From Salinimicrobium gaetbulicola (lineage in GTDB: Bacteria; Bacteroidota; Bacteroidia; Flavobacteriales; Flavobacteriaceae), in the NCBI RefSeq assembly GCF_042676025.1, contig NZ_JBHTJP010000002.1:1-64000 (forward strand): 64,000 nt of DNA, given 5' to 3'. The notes beneath the pieces were generated by a model, which had not been told where the DNA came from, did no database searches, and was given only the letters and a program-made list of their open reading frames with translations. Numbering within the stretch: the first letter of the stretch is position 1; every line of letters starts with the position of its first letter. Position numbers and translations under genes: made by a program. Below, one piece after another: positions 8,411 to 17,356 of the stretch.

Positions 8411-9147
8411 TGGAGTACACTTACTTATTAGTCAATTTTTTTACGATCCTTATCCCTTTCACATTTTCGTTTCATCCGAAGCTTAAATTTCATAAAACCT
8501 GGAGGGCATTTTTCCCTGCCGTGGTCTTCACCGGATTCATTTTTATAGTCTGGGACATGTTATTCACAGCGATGGGCGTGTGGGGATTCAATGATCGATA
8601 CTTAACAGGACTTAAAGTGGGAAACCTTCCGCTTGAAGAAGTACTTTTCTTTTTTTGCATTCCATATGCTTGTGTGTTTACATTTCATTGTCTGAGCTTA
8701 TTTCTTCCAAAAAGAGTAAATATCAGAAGGCAAAAAAATATCAGTGTTTTCCTGGCGACTGTTTTGCTGGTAGTTGGAATCCTGAACATCCAAAACCTGT
8801 ATACTGCCAGCACCTTTTTAAGCCTGGCTGTATTGATCATTCTCTCGCATTTTGTCTGGAATATTTATTGGCTTACAAGGTTCTACATCGTGTACCTCGT
8901 TCTGCTGATCCCATTTTTCATTGTTAACGGAATATTGACCGGTACGGGAATTGAAGAAGAAGTGGTCTGGTATAATCCTGAAGAATTCTTGAATTTAAGA
9001 CTGCTTACCATTCCGGTTGAAGATATTTTCTACGGAATGGAATTAATTCTCATGAACTTACTGATCTATAAATTCCTTCTGAATAGAAAGGTAGAAACAG
9101 CTTCTCATCAAAGAAAAAAGGAAGTTTCAAAAAAGGTGATTTCATGA
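8410..9147 (+). CDS. crtYcd: Lycopene cyclase, CrtYcd (heterodimer-fusion) type
   Basis: This 245-residue, strongly hydrophobic protein with about seven membrane segments belongs to the lycopene-cyclase-domain family, in which the small CrtYc and CrtYd subunits are fused. It would cyclise both ends of lycopene to beta-carotene. Characteristic features are the twice-occurring pattern of a conserved aromatic helix followed by P-x-E-E/D: NLPLEEVLFFFCIPYA near residue 77 and TIPVEDIFYGMELILMNL near residue 200. It is not the FAD-type CrtY. Its start overlaps the crtZ stop by one base, and its end overlaps the TspO-like gene by 4 bp. Confidence 0.9.
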   Translation: MEYTYLLVNFFTILIPFTFSFHPKLKFHKTWRAFFPAVVFTGFIFIVWDMLFTAMGVWGFNDRYLTGLKVGNLPLEEVLFFFCIPYACVFTFHCLSLFLPKRVNIRRQKNISVFLATVLLVVGILNIQNLYTASTFLSLAVLIILSHFVWNIYWLTRFYIVYLVLLIPFFIVNGILTGTGIEEEVVWYNPEEFLNLRLLTIPVEDIFYGMELILMNLLIYKFLLNRKVETASHQRKKEVSKKVIS

Positions 9148-9923
9148 AAAGAGTTCTTCAAATCCTGAATATTATCGCTTTTTTGGTAATGGTTACGGTC
9201 AATTACGCAGCTTCCAGTGGAGCCATTAATGGTAATACGATCGCGTCAATTTCTGCTAATTATGAAAATCTTTTCACTCCTGCCGGATATGCTTTCTCAA
9301 TTTGGGGACTCATTTACCTTGGTCTTTTTGGGTTCGTTATCTATCAGGCCAGGGATATGTTCATGGATACCAAAAGATCTCCTGTTACTCTCCTAGTGGG
9401 GTGGTGGTTCATAGTCTCTTGTACTGCAAATATATTCTGGATCTTTGCCTGGATAAATGAGTACCTGGGATTCTCGGTCATCATGATGGTACTTCTTCTT
9501 TTCGCCCTAATGATGATCATTTTCAAGACCAGGATGGAACTGGATGACGAACCACTTTCGGTTATCGCTTTTGTGTGGTGGCCTTTCTCCATTTATAGTG
9601 GTTGGATCACTGTCGCCTTTATAGCAAACATGGCAGCCTGGTTGACTTCTGAAGGATGGGATGGTTTCGGTTTTTCTGAAGTTACCTGGACGGTAATTAT
9701 GATCATAATAGCAGGTATAATCAACTTGGTCATCACCTGGACAAGAAATATGAGGGAATTTGCGCTCGTAGGAGTCTGGGCTTTAGCAGCTATTTCGGTG
9801 GCTAATTGGAATGAGCAGCAAACCGTGGTTATAACCGCTCTGATAGTTGCTTTAATAATTTTTGTTAGCAGCAGTGTCCACGGTTACATTAACAGAGAAA
9901 CCAGCCCATGGAAAAAACTGTAG
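9144..9923 (+). CDS. TspO/MBR-like tryptophan-rich membrane protein
   Basis: This 259-residue protein has about seven hydrophobic segments and many tryptophans (for example LLVGWWFIV, ANIFWIFAWINEYLGF, FVWWPFSIYSGW). This resembles the TspO/MBR tryptophan-rich sensory family but is about 100 residues longer than the usual five-helix form. TspO proteins bind porphyrins, and in Rhodobacter they modulate photopigment genes. The gene is locked into the pigment operon by a 4-bp overlap with crtYcd and a 16-bp overlap with the photolyase gene. A role in light or oxidative signalling, or in tetrapyrrole handling, is plausible but inferred. Confidence 0.8.
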   Translation: MKRVLQILNIIAFLVMVTVNYAASSGAINGNTIASISANYENLFTPAGYAFSIWGLIYLGLFGFVIYQARDMFMDTKRSPVTLLVGWWFIVSCTANIFWIFAWINEYLGFSVIMMVLLLFALMMIIFKTRMELDDEPLSVIAFVWWPFSIYSGWITVAFIANMAAWLTSEGWDGFGFSEVTWTVIMIIIAGIINLVITWTRNMREFALVGVWALAAISVANWNEQQTVVITALIVALIIFVSSSVHGYINRETSPWKKL

Positions 9924-11221
9924 ATCAAAAAATATCGGTTTTCTGGATGCGCAGGGACTTAAGGCTTTTTGATAATGCTGCATTAACCCATGCTCTAAAA
10001 AGTGATTTTCCGGTACTTATACTTTTTGTTTTTGACAAGGATATCCTTGAAAAGCTGTCTGATAAGAAGGATAAGCGGGTGGAGTTTATTCATCGGCAAT
10101 TGAAGGAGATCAACAAAAAATTAAACAAGAAAACATCTTCCCTGTTGGTCTTGCATGATACTCCTAAAAAGGCATTTCAGAAACTGCTGAAAGATTATCA
10201 GGTTCAGTCAGTTTATACGAATCATGATTATGAGCCATACGCCATCAAACGGGATAAGGATGTAGAGGAGTTCTTATCTGAAAAAGGCATTTCTTTTCAC
10301 ACTTTTAAGGATCAGGTGATCTTTGAACGGGATGAAGTTATGAAGTCTGACGGCACACCGTATACCGTTTTCACTCCTTTTTCCAAAAAATGGAAAGAGC
10401 GTTTCTATAAGGAAGGTGTTACTGAATATGCTTCGGAAGAATTGCTCGAAAATCTTCTAAAGAGTCCAAGATCAGAATTGCCTTCGCTGGAAGATATTGG
10501 ATTTGAAGCTACCGGGTTCCGGTTTACCGATCCTCATCTTTCCGAAGGACTCATAAAGGAATACGATAAAAAAAGAGATGTCCCGTCCGTAGAAGGAACC
10601 ACCCATGCCGGCATCCACTTACGCTTTGGAACCATCAGCATCAGAAACCTTGTAAATCAGGCTAAACGACAGAACGAACAATTTTTGAATGAGCTTATTT
10701 GGCGTGAGTTCTTTATGATGATACTTTATCATTTTCCGGAGGTTGTCGATCATAACTTCCGAAGAAAATATGACCGTGTACAATGGCGGAACAATGAGGA
10801 GGAATTTGAATTGTGGTGCAGGGGAGAGACGGGTTATCCCATGGTGGATGCCGGGATGAGGCAGTTGAATGAATTGGGATGGATGCATAACAGGGTACGA
10901 ATGATCACCGCCGGATTTCTTACTAAACATTTGCTGATCGACTGGAGGTGGGGAGAGGCTTATTTCGCTGAAAAATTGCTGGATTATGAACTTTCTTCCA
11001 ATAACGGGAACTGGCAGTGGGCCGCAGGAACCGGCTGTGACTCTGCTCCTTATTTTCGGATCTTTAATCCTACCACTCAATTAAAGAAATTCGATCCGGA
11101 TTTGAAGTATGTCAAGACCTGGATCAAAGATTACAAAGAAGATTATCTTCCCGAGATCGTTGAGCATAAATCTGCACGCGAACGTGCCTTAGAAACCTAT
11201 AAAAAAGCGCTTGACAATTAA
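9908..11221 (+). CDS. phr: Deoxyribodipyrimidine photolyase, cryptochrome/photolyase family
   Basis: This 437-residue flavoenzyme should use blue light to split UV-induced pyrimidine dimers. The N-terminal antenna domain (about residues 8-140) opens with VFWMRRDLRLFDNAALTHAL. The C-terminal FAD domain carries LIWREFFMMILYHFP and GNWQWAAGTGCDSAPYFRIF, the flavin- and substrate-binding core of class I photolyases. The length suits a CPD photolyase, but a cryptochrome-like role cannot be ruled out by eye. Its start lies inside the TspO-like gene, so it is probably induced by light with the pigment genes. It converges on, and overlaps by 4 bp, the DUF58 gene. Confidence 0.92.
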   Translation: MEKTVDQKISVFWMRRDLRLFDNAALTHALKSDFPVLILFVFDKDILEKLSDKKDKRVEFIHRQLKEINKKLNKKTSSLLVLHDTPKKAFQKLLKDYQVQSVYTNHDYEPYAIKRDKDVEEFLSEKGISFHTFKDQVIFERDEVMKSDGTPYTVFTPFSKKWKERFYKEGVTEYASEELLENLLKSPRSELPSLEDIGFEATGFRFTDPHLSEGLIKEYDKKRDVPSVEGTTHAGIHLRFGTISIRNLVNQAKRQNEQFLNELIWREFFMMILYHFPEVVDHNFRRKYDRVQWRNNEEEFELWCRGETGYPMVDAGMRQLNELGWMHNRVRMITAGFLTKHLLIDWRWGEAYFAEKLLDYELSSNNGNWQWAAGTGCDSAPYFRIFNPTTQLKKFDPDLKYVKTWIKDYKEDYLPEIVEHKSARERALETYKKALDN

Positions 11222-12549
11222 AGCATTCCCCGCTTTTTGATCTCCAGATATTTATTGATAGTATTGATGCTTAACTCCTGAGGTTTGGTAAGTACGGTCT
11301 GTATCCCGTATTTTTGAAGCTCCCTGGCCATTAGTCGCTTGTCATAAGCAAATTGTTCGGCTACGGTCTGGTCAAAGATACCCGGAATGTCATGCGCTTC
11401 TTTATTCACTAAAGACTCCAACTCGGTATTTTCAAAAAAGATAACTACCAACAAATGCTTTTTAGCCAGTGCCAGTAAATAAGGTAACTGTCTGTTCAAA
11501 GCGCTTAGGTGTTCAAAATTAGTGTAGAGCATTAGTAAGGTTCGTCTTGGCAATTTTCTATTAATGTGCGTGTACAGCATTCCGAAATCGGAGTCGAGGA
11601 AATCGGTGTCGATATTGTAAAGGTTCTCCAGAAGTATGTTCAGGTTTGACCTTTTTGAACTGGCAGGAACTATCTTATCAATTTTGTTCGAAAAAGAAAC
11701 CAGGCCGGCCTTGTCTTTTTTCTTAAGGACGATATTTGAAAATGCCAGGCTGCTGTTAATGGCATAATCAACCAGTTTCAGGTTTTCAAAGGGCATTTTC
11801 ATGGTACGCCCCAGGTCGATCACCGAATAAACGGGTTGTGACTTTTCATCCTGGTACTGGTTTATCATGAGTCCCCCCTGTTTGGCAGTAGCTTTCCAGT
11901 TGATACTTCTTATATCATCCCCTGGAACATAATCTCTTATCTGCTCAAACTCCATGGTGTGACCCACTTTCCTGATCTTTTTCAGCCCAGGCTGGGCGAT
12001 CTTCCGGTCTATCGCCAGAAAATCAAGTTTTTTCATTTGAATGATAGAAGGGTAGACCTTGACCATTTGGCCTTTATCAAATGAAAATCGCTTTTTCGCC
12101 AACCTGAGTTGGGTGGAGGCGAAGATGTTCAACTTTCCGAAGAAATATTCACCTCTTTCAACCGGGGTAAGTCGGTATTCCGACACTGACTTGCTATTTG
12201 CCGGAATAAGAAGCTCCTGTTTAAAATCCCTTTTTTGAAACTGGATTGGAATTTCATCGATCACCTCGACATTCAGTTTGAATGGAAAATTATTCTGAAT
12301 ATTTACCTGTACCGGATTTTCATCACTATTCGAAAATTTCTCCGGAAGCTCCCTTCCGGCTCCAATTCCTGAGGCCGTGTACAGGGCGATCACATCAAAG
12401 AGAAAGATCACCACAAAAAGAACGGTGAGGATCCAAAGAACCGGGTAAAGCCACGCGAGCCAATATGAAAACAAGAAGCCTGCTGCCAGTGAATACACTA
12501 CCAGGAAGAACCTTGAGTTGAGGTATAATGTTTTAAAGAACTTGATCAA
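11218..12549 (-). CDS. DUF58 protein, MoxR-associated
   Basis: This 443-residue protein has two N-terminal membrane segments (about 14-60) and then a soluble part. The DUF58 core at about 205-290 is recognised by YVPGDDIRSINWKATAK. A von Willebrand A-like fold follows, but the metal-site motif reads D245-L-G-R-T249 where D-x-S-x-S is expected, so metal binding may be weakened. It lies 1 bp after moxR. MoxR-DUF58 pairs are widespread and probably act as chaperone modules for envelope or metal-containing complexes. The exact client is unknown. Confidence 0.9.
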   Translation of the reverse strand: MIKFFKTLYLNSRFFLVVYSLAAGFLFSYWLAWLYPVLWILTVLFVVIFLFDVIALYTASGIGAGRELPEKFSNSDENPVQVNIQNNFPFKLNVEVIDEIPIQFQKRDFKQELLIPANSKSVSEYRLTPVERGEYFFGKLNIFASTQLRLAKKRFSFDKGQMVKVYPSIIQMKKLDFLAIDRKIAQPGLKKIRKVGHTMEFEQIRDYVPGDDIRSINWKATAKQGGLMINQYQDEKSQPVYSVIDLGRTMKMPFENLKLVDYAINSSLAFSNIVLKKKDKAGLVSFSNKIDKIVPASSKRSNLNILLENLYNIDTDFLDSDFGMLYTHINRKLPRRTLLMLYTNFEHLSALNRQLPYLLALAKKHLLVVIFFENTELESLVNKEAHDIPGIFDQTVAEQFAYDKRLMARELQKYGIQTVLTKPQELSINTINKYLEIKKRGML

Positions 12550-12550
12550 T

Positions 12551-13540
12551 TTATCTTGGGATTTCTACTGAATGCGTAATGATCTCTATGACTTTATCTG
12601 TGGTCATTCCCTCCATTTCACGTTCAGGCGAAAGGATGATGCGGTGTCTTAGCACCGGTGCCAGAGTTTTTCTTATATCTTCAGGAATGACAAAATCCCG
12701 TCCGTTAATTGCAGCGAAGGCTTTTGATGCGTTCATGATCGCGAGAGACGCTCGGGGAGAACCTCCCAGGTACAAATGCGGATGGTTTCTCGTACTGGTC
12801 ACAAGTTGCGCGATATAGATCAATAATTTTTCCTCAATTCTTATTTTTTTGATCTGGTCCCGTAACACTTTCAATTGTTCAGGATCCAGAACGGGTTCAA
12901 TCTCATCTTTTGGATCCTTGCCCTGGCGTTCATTATGTGTTTGCAGGATTTTCACTTCCTCTTCCAAAACAGGATAATCGACCTTTATTTTGAAAAGGAA
13001 TCGGTCAAGCTGTGCTTCGGGTAATGCGTATGTTCCTTCCTGTTCAATCGGGTTCTGGGTGGCAACTACCATGAATGGTGGAGGCATGGAATGTACGGCA
13101 CCGTCAATAGTGATCTGTCTTTCTTCCATTACTTCAAAAAGGGCGGCCTGGGTTTTTGCCGGGGCCCGGTTAATTTCATCGATAAGGATGATATTGGAAA
13201 AAACAGGGCCCTGTTTGAACTCAAAATCTGAAGTTTTTGCATTCAGGATTGATGTTCCCAGTACATCACTCGGCATAAGATCGGGGGTGAACTGAATTCT
13301 GCTGAAGCCTGTTTTTAGAGTCCTGGCGAAAAGTTTAGCGGTGATCGTTTTTGCGATCCCCGGAACACCTTCAATGAGAATATGCCCGTCTGCCAGTAAT
13401 CCCACTATGAGCAGCTCAATAAAATCATGCTGCCCGATAATGATCTTGGACAACTGTGTTTTGAGATTTTCAACGGCCGATTTCAGATCCTCCAGAGGAA
13501 TCCGGTTTTCAAAATTGATCTCTTCCTCTTTATTTTCCAT
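12551..13540 (-). CDS. moxR: MoxR-family AAA+ ATPase
   Basis: This 329-residue AAA+ ATPase has a Walker A motif at 58-65 (GVPGIAKT), a Walker B at 117-127 (IILIDEINRAP) and a sensor region (MVVATQNPIEQEGTYALPEAQ). The length is usual for the family. MoxR proteins remodel or mature partner complexes, commonly with DUF58/VWA proteins, and its neighbour is one. It overlaps the end of the DUF4350 gene by 11 bp and precedes the DUF58 gene by 1 bp, in a single operon running leftward from 17326. Confidence 0.94.
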   Translation of the reverse strand: MENKEEEINFENRIPLEDLKSAVENLKTQLSKIIIGQHDFIELLIVGLLADGHILIEGVPGIAKTITAKLFARTLKTGFSRIQFTPDLMPSDVLGTSILNAKTSDFEFKQGPVFSNIILIDEINRAPAKTQAALFEVMEERQITIDGAVHSMPPPFMVVATQNPIEQEGTYALPEAQLDRFLFKIKVDYPVLEEEVKILQTHNERQGKDPKDEIEPVLDPEQLKVLRDQIKKIRIEEKLLIYIAQLVTSTRNHPHLYLGGSPRASLAIMNASKAFAAINGRDFVIPEDIRKTLAPVLRHRIILSPEREMEGMTTDKVIEIITHSVEIPR

Positions 13541-14741
13541 GAGTTTGATTTTTGAAAGCGTTAATTACTTTATTTAATTTTTTCAGGTCTTCCTGGGTAA
13601 TATTCGGTTTGTTTTTCAGAAATTCCATGAAGCTCCATAATTCTTTTACTTTTTCCTGAGAACTTCCGCTAACTCCAGCTAACTGCTGATAAGTTGTTTC
13701 TGAAGGATCTTCAGCAGGTATTCGAAAATGCGTTCTCACATAATCGAAAAATAAATTAATCTTTTTCAAGGTAATTCCCTTGTAGTCTCTCCTGTTGAGG
13801 TGTAAACCTGAAATTGTCCTTGTAAAATGATAGGTTTGGTTTAGCAAGGGTTTAATGACGGGTATACTGCGTTGCCTCCTTTTTCCTTCGAACAGGACGA
13901 AAAGAATGCTTCCGGCGATCACAAAATAATAAGCCCATTTAAGAGCCCTGGAATTCAGGAGCACATAAAGAGGGGAGGAGCTATAAGTTTTTCCGGTCTT
14001 GTAATATTGATCCCAGTAAACTGTTTCAGTGGGAGGAAGGTACGCCAGGGCGCGTTCAGCGTATTTGTAATTCTCATTTTCCAGTAAAAAGAAATTGGTA
14101 AAAGCGAGAGGAGCGTTGTGGATATAAATAGCGCCTTTTCCGATAGAATCTACCAGGTAATTAGTTTGGGGGTCGTTTATGAGCAGGGAATCTTTATAAA
14201 GGCCTGTCACACCCAAAACCTGTTGTTTTAAACTGTCGGTTACTTTGAAATACTTCGGAAAGGTTTCCCTCGGAAAGAGAAATGGCTGTTTCCCTTTTAA
14301 AGTTGAATCTGTGAGGTTAAAAAGGGGCTTTGAAACAATACTTTTTTCAGGATAGATGATTTCCGATTCCAGTCCCAGAGTATCCAAAAGATTCGGACTG
14401 TGGTTTTCAGTTATAAAGAAAACCGTATTGCCTTTTTCTACCCATTTCAGGATCCTGTTCAATTCACTGTCATGAAAGTTCAGGTTGTCATTCAAAAAGA
14501 GATAAGTTCCTTTAATGGTCGTATCTCCCAGGAATTCATAAGGCGGAATTTTCACCTTTTTTAATGGGAAAGACTGGTCTTTCAAATTTTCGAAAAGAAC
14601 GGTGGTTCCAAAAGGAAGTTTATGAGAAGCTACAAAACTCGGAGTCCAATTAACTTTGTCCGGTTCTGTGGCTTCCAGGTAAGTGAGCCCTACCAGGAGG
14701 ATAACCAATATAAAAAGTAATATTTTATAGGTTTTACTCAT
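13530..14741 (-). CDS. DUF4350 membrane protein
   Basis: This 403-residue protein has an N-terminal membrane segment (ILLFILVILLVGLTYLEA), an extracytoplasmic region that includes the DUF4350 part (FGTTVLFENLKDQ through KGTYLFLNDNLNF), a second membrane segment near residues 271-287 and a helical cytoplasmic tail. The DUF4350 fold resembles the GATase/ThuA-like domains of gliding and transport proteins, but no catalytic function is evident. It overlaps its neighbours by 4 bp (DUF4129) and 11 bp (moxR). This order is conserved in many Bacteroidota. Confidence 0.86.
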   Translation of the reverse strand: MSKTYKILLFILVILLVGLTYLEATEPDKVNWTPSFVASHKLPFGTTVLFENLKDQSFPLKKVKIPPYEFLGDTTIKGTYLFLNDNLNFHDSELNRILKWVEKGNTVFFITENHSPNLLDTLGLESEIIYPEKSIVSKPLFNLTDSTLKGKQPFLFPRETFPKYFKVTDSLKQQVLGVTGLYKDSLLINDPQTNYLVDSIGKGAIYIHNAPLAFTNFFLLENENYKYAERALAYLPPTETVYWDQYYKTGKTYSSSPLYVLLNSRALKWAYYFVIAGSILFVLFEGKRRQRSIPVIKPLLNQTYHFTRTISGLHLNRRDYKGITLKKINLFFDYVRTHFRIPAEDPSETTYQQLAGVSGSSQEKVKELWSFMEFLKNKPNITQEDLKKLNKVINAFKNQTHGK

Positions 14742-15493
14742 CTTTTGGAATTAATCAGGGTTTCCATTTTAGAGAATTCAGTTTTGATCTTCAGGTATAC
14801 TTCCTCACCAGTTTCAAATTTACCATACCACACAAAATCATAGATCCTGTTCAGTTTTTTATAAACCGGTTTCAGCTCTTCTTTTTCTATTTCGTTAAGA
14901 TAGTCTTCATCTGTTTTGGAACTGTCATAATTGATCACTCCAAAATGACTTAGCTGTTGAAGTATGTACAGAAAATGATAACGCACTGCCAGGTTAAAGT
15001 CATTGTTTGCGACCGCTTCGTCAATGAGAGCTTTAATATCTTCAAATTTGATGATATTCTCTTCTTCGTCCAATACGACCTTAGTTTTTTTAGGAGACCC
15101 CAGAAAGGCCGCGCCGGGATTCAATTTTGTGAACATATAAATCACAAAGACCACAAAACCGATCAAAATAAGATAGGGCAGTGCCTTTAAAATAATTGCC
15201 AGAACTGGAGATGCACTCAGATCACCGAAAAGCCAGTTTAAAATTTTCTTCCAGAGTAAAAACAACGATCTTTTAAATCTGGTCCACCAGTTCTCCTCTT
15301 TTATCTTTTCTGAATAATCAAAAGCGGGATCCTTCCGGAAATCCTTTAATTTTTCCTCCTGAAATTCTAAAGGTTTTAGTTGGCTGACTTCTTCCGAAGC
15401 ATTTTCCTGTGAAAGAGCTGTAGCATTTAAAGCCGGACTGTTGATAGCCGGAAAATTCAGAAATAACCATATGCACAGGAAAGCTTTCAGCAT
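14738..15493 (-). CDS. DUF4129 membrane protein
   Basis: This 251-residue protein has an N-terminal signal-like segment, one central membrane helix near residues 96-120 (LPYLILIGFVVFVIYMF) and a C-terminal cytoplasmic helical domain with KTDEDYLNEI and FVWYGKFETGEEVYLKI, typical of DUF4129. The same domain often sits at the C-terminus of transglutaminase-like proteins next to MoxR/DUF58 genes; here it stands alone. Its start overlaps the preceding gene's stop by one base, so translation is probably coupled. The function is unknown. Confidence 0.85.
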   Translation of the reverse strand: MLKAFLCIWLFLNFPAINSPALNATALSQENASEEVSQLKPLEFQEEKLKDFRKDPAFDYSEKIKEENWWTRFKRSLFLLWKKILNWLFGDLSASPVLAIILKALPYLILIGFVVFVIYMFTKLNPGAAFLGSPKKTKVVLDEEENIIKFEDIKALIDEAVANNDFNLAVRYHFLYILQQLSHFGVINYDSSKTDEDYLNEIEKEELKPVYKKLNRIYDFVWYGKFETGEEVYLKIKTEFSKMETLINSKR

Positions 15494-16371
15494 TATTCAG
15501 AGTCTGAAGAACCCAGGTTAGAAATGGTCTTATAGGAACCTGTGTGATTAAGGCGTTCATCCAGGTTATAATAAATAAAGGCCGTCGCAACGATCAAAAC
15601 TGTTGTAAGAATGTATTGAGCCAATGTCGAGATCACGTTGATCACAATAGAAAACCAGTCTACAAGGCTGGTAGGGTCTACCATACTAATTTCTTCAGAA
15701 GCAGTAAGGGCTTTAAAGAAATAGTAAAAGATCACCGGCAGTTGAAATATCAGACCTATAATGTAAATAAGGATAACCATTACCAACAGACATAGGAAAG
15801 TCGTCCACCAATTGTCCTTTATAAGGGTAAAGGTGTGACCTATTGAATCGAGGACTGACTGTCTTGAAAATACCAGGATAGCAGGGGCGATAGACATTGG
15901 GACCCATAAATAGATTCCTGGTAAGATACATAGAACCAGGCCTACCCCTGTAATTATGGTGGTGAGTATCAACAGGCCAAGCATGCCTCCAAAATCGCTT
16001 TTTATTCCGCTATAGATCTGGGATTCACTGACCTCCCCGTTATTTTCCACGTATGATCTTATGAAATGCAGAACAGAGGTGTACAGCAAAATATAGAATG
16101 CAAGCACAGAGAATGCCAGTATAAAAAAGGAGAAAATGAACGTATCTGTATCGAACAGTTCTCCTGAGGTTAGAATAGGGTTGCTAAAGGAGTCGAGTCC
16201 TAAATAAGAATAGTATCCCAAAGCGAAAATGAGGATAAGGAAAACCGGCCCGCATACCTTGAATATTATTTTTGAAAGCTGTTTATAGTTTTCACGCAAG
16301 AATTTAAAGGTATCGGTGATAATATCACCTAACTCACGTTCTTTCTGAAAATTGATGGGAGGATTGGTCAT
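15493..16371 (-). CDS. Polytopic membrane protein of the MoxR operon
   Basis: This 292-residue protein has about six hydrophobic segments and short soluble ends. It resembles the membrane part found in glycerophosphodiester phosphodiesterase-membrane-domain and DUF975-like proteins, but I cannot assign a named family with confidence. The pattern of a long first loop, then paired helices with GLVLCILPGIYLWVPMSIAPA, is typical of those repeats. Its start lies 38 bp inside the SpoIIM-like gene, which shows tight packing. It is probably an integral partner of the MoxR/DUF58 module. Confidence 0.75.
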   Translation of the reverse strand: MTNPPINFQKERELGDIITDTFKFLRENYKQLSKIIFKVCGPVFLILIFALGYYSYLGLDSFSNPILTSGELFDTDTFIFSFFILAFSVLAFYILLYTSVLHFIRSYVENNGEVSESQIYSGIKSDFGGMLGLLILTTIITGVGLVLCILPGIYLWVPMSIAPAILVFSRQSVLDSIGHTFTLIKDNWWTTFLCLLVMVILIYIIGLIFQLPVIFYYFFKALTASEEISMVDPTSLVDWFSIVINVISTLAQYILTTVLIVATAFIYYNLDERLNHTGSYKTISNLGSSDSE

Positions 16372-17326
16372 TTGTTGGTTTGTTATTTAAATAATGTGGG
16401 TAAAAAACATAGTAGAAAAGTATAGCGGCAAGGGAAATGGAAATAATCATAATTGCCAGCCAATCTGGCATTTCTGTATGCCTGGTGACAAAACCTTCCA
16501 GAAACCCTGCTGTTATAAAAAATGGAATGGTACTCACTACGATCTTTAGGCCGGATTTGATCCCTCTTACAAAGGAAGTCATGCGGGTATAGGTGCCGGG
16601 AAATAAAATGCCTTTTCCAACTACAAGCCCCGCGCAGGCAGCAATAATGATCACTGATATTTCAATAGTTCCGTGGATCCAGATGGTTCTTATCGACTCC
16701 CATAAAAGGCCTTTTTCATAAAAGAAATACTGGAAGGAACCAAGCATCACCGCGTTTTGCATGACCAGAAATATAGTTCCCAAACCAAAGAAGATCCCCA
16801 GGACAAAAGCGATCAACGCCACCCGAATGTTGTTTATGGTAATTCCCAGAAACATGTCCATTTCCCCCATTTCCTTATAGACAGCCATAGGATCTTTATT
16901 CTCGATATTCTCTAAAGTCATATTCACATAACCGTCTCCCAGGATTGACCTCACAAAGGCCCCATCGCTGGCCGCGGAAAATGTTCCAACCGCGGTGAAA
17001 AGTGTGAAGACCAGGAACGCTAATAAAAGCTGTTTTCTGTAGTTGTAAAATTCCCGGGGGAATTCAGAAGTATAAAATTTTAAAATTCGGTTAGAAGACT
17101 CTCTTTTGGTTTTGTATATTTTTTGATGTGCCTTTGAAGCAAGGGTGTTCAAATATTTGTAAGTATTACTTTTGGGATAAAAGGTGCGGGCGTAGCTCAA
17201 ATGATCTGTTACCTCGAGATAAAGTGCCGATAATTCCTGAGGAGAAATAATAGTATTATTTTGCAAGGCTTTTTCAAATCTTGACCATTTATCTTTATTT
17301 TGCCTTACAAAAGCTGCTTCCCGCAT
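16334..17326 (-). CDS. SpoIIM-like (DUF95) membrane protein
   Basis: This 330-residue protein belongs to the stage II sporulation protein M / DUF95 family. The cytoplasmic N-terminus (MREAAFVRQNKDKWSRFEK) is typical of the non-sporulating homologues. Four to six membrane helices follow, with AFVLGIFFGLGTIFLVMQNAVMLG as a recognisable stretch. I chose the ATG at 17326; the codon before it is also ATG, and a longer reading from 17386 would run through the divergent RDD start. It heads the leftward operon ending in DUF58. In Bacteroidota it is not a sporulation gene, and its role is unknown. Confidence 0.86.
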   Translation of the reverse strand: MREAAFVRQNKDKWSRFEKALQNNTIISPQELSALYLEVTDHLSYARTFYPKSNTYKYLNTLASKAHQKIYKTKRESSNRILKFYTSEFPREFYNYRKQLLLAFLVFTLFTAVGTFSAASDGAFVRSILGDGYVNMTLENIENKDPMAVYKEMGEMDMFLGITINNIRVALIAFVLGIFFGLGTIFLVMQNAVMLGSFQYFFYEKGLLWESIRTIWIHGTIEISVIIIAACAGLVVGKGILFPGTYTRMTSFVRGIKSGLKIVVSTIPFFITAGFLEGFVTRHTEMPDWLAIMIISISLAAILFYYVFYPHYLNNKPTNDQSSHQFSERT

Positions 17327-17356
17327 CATTGTACTTTGTCTCAAAGAAACACATAA

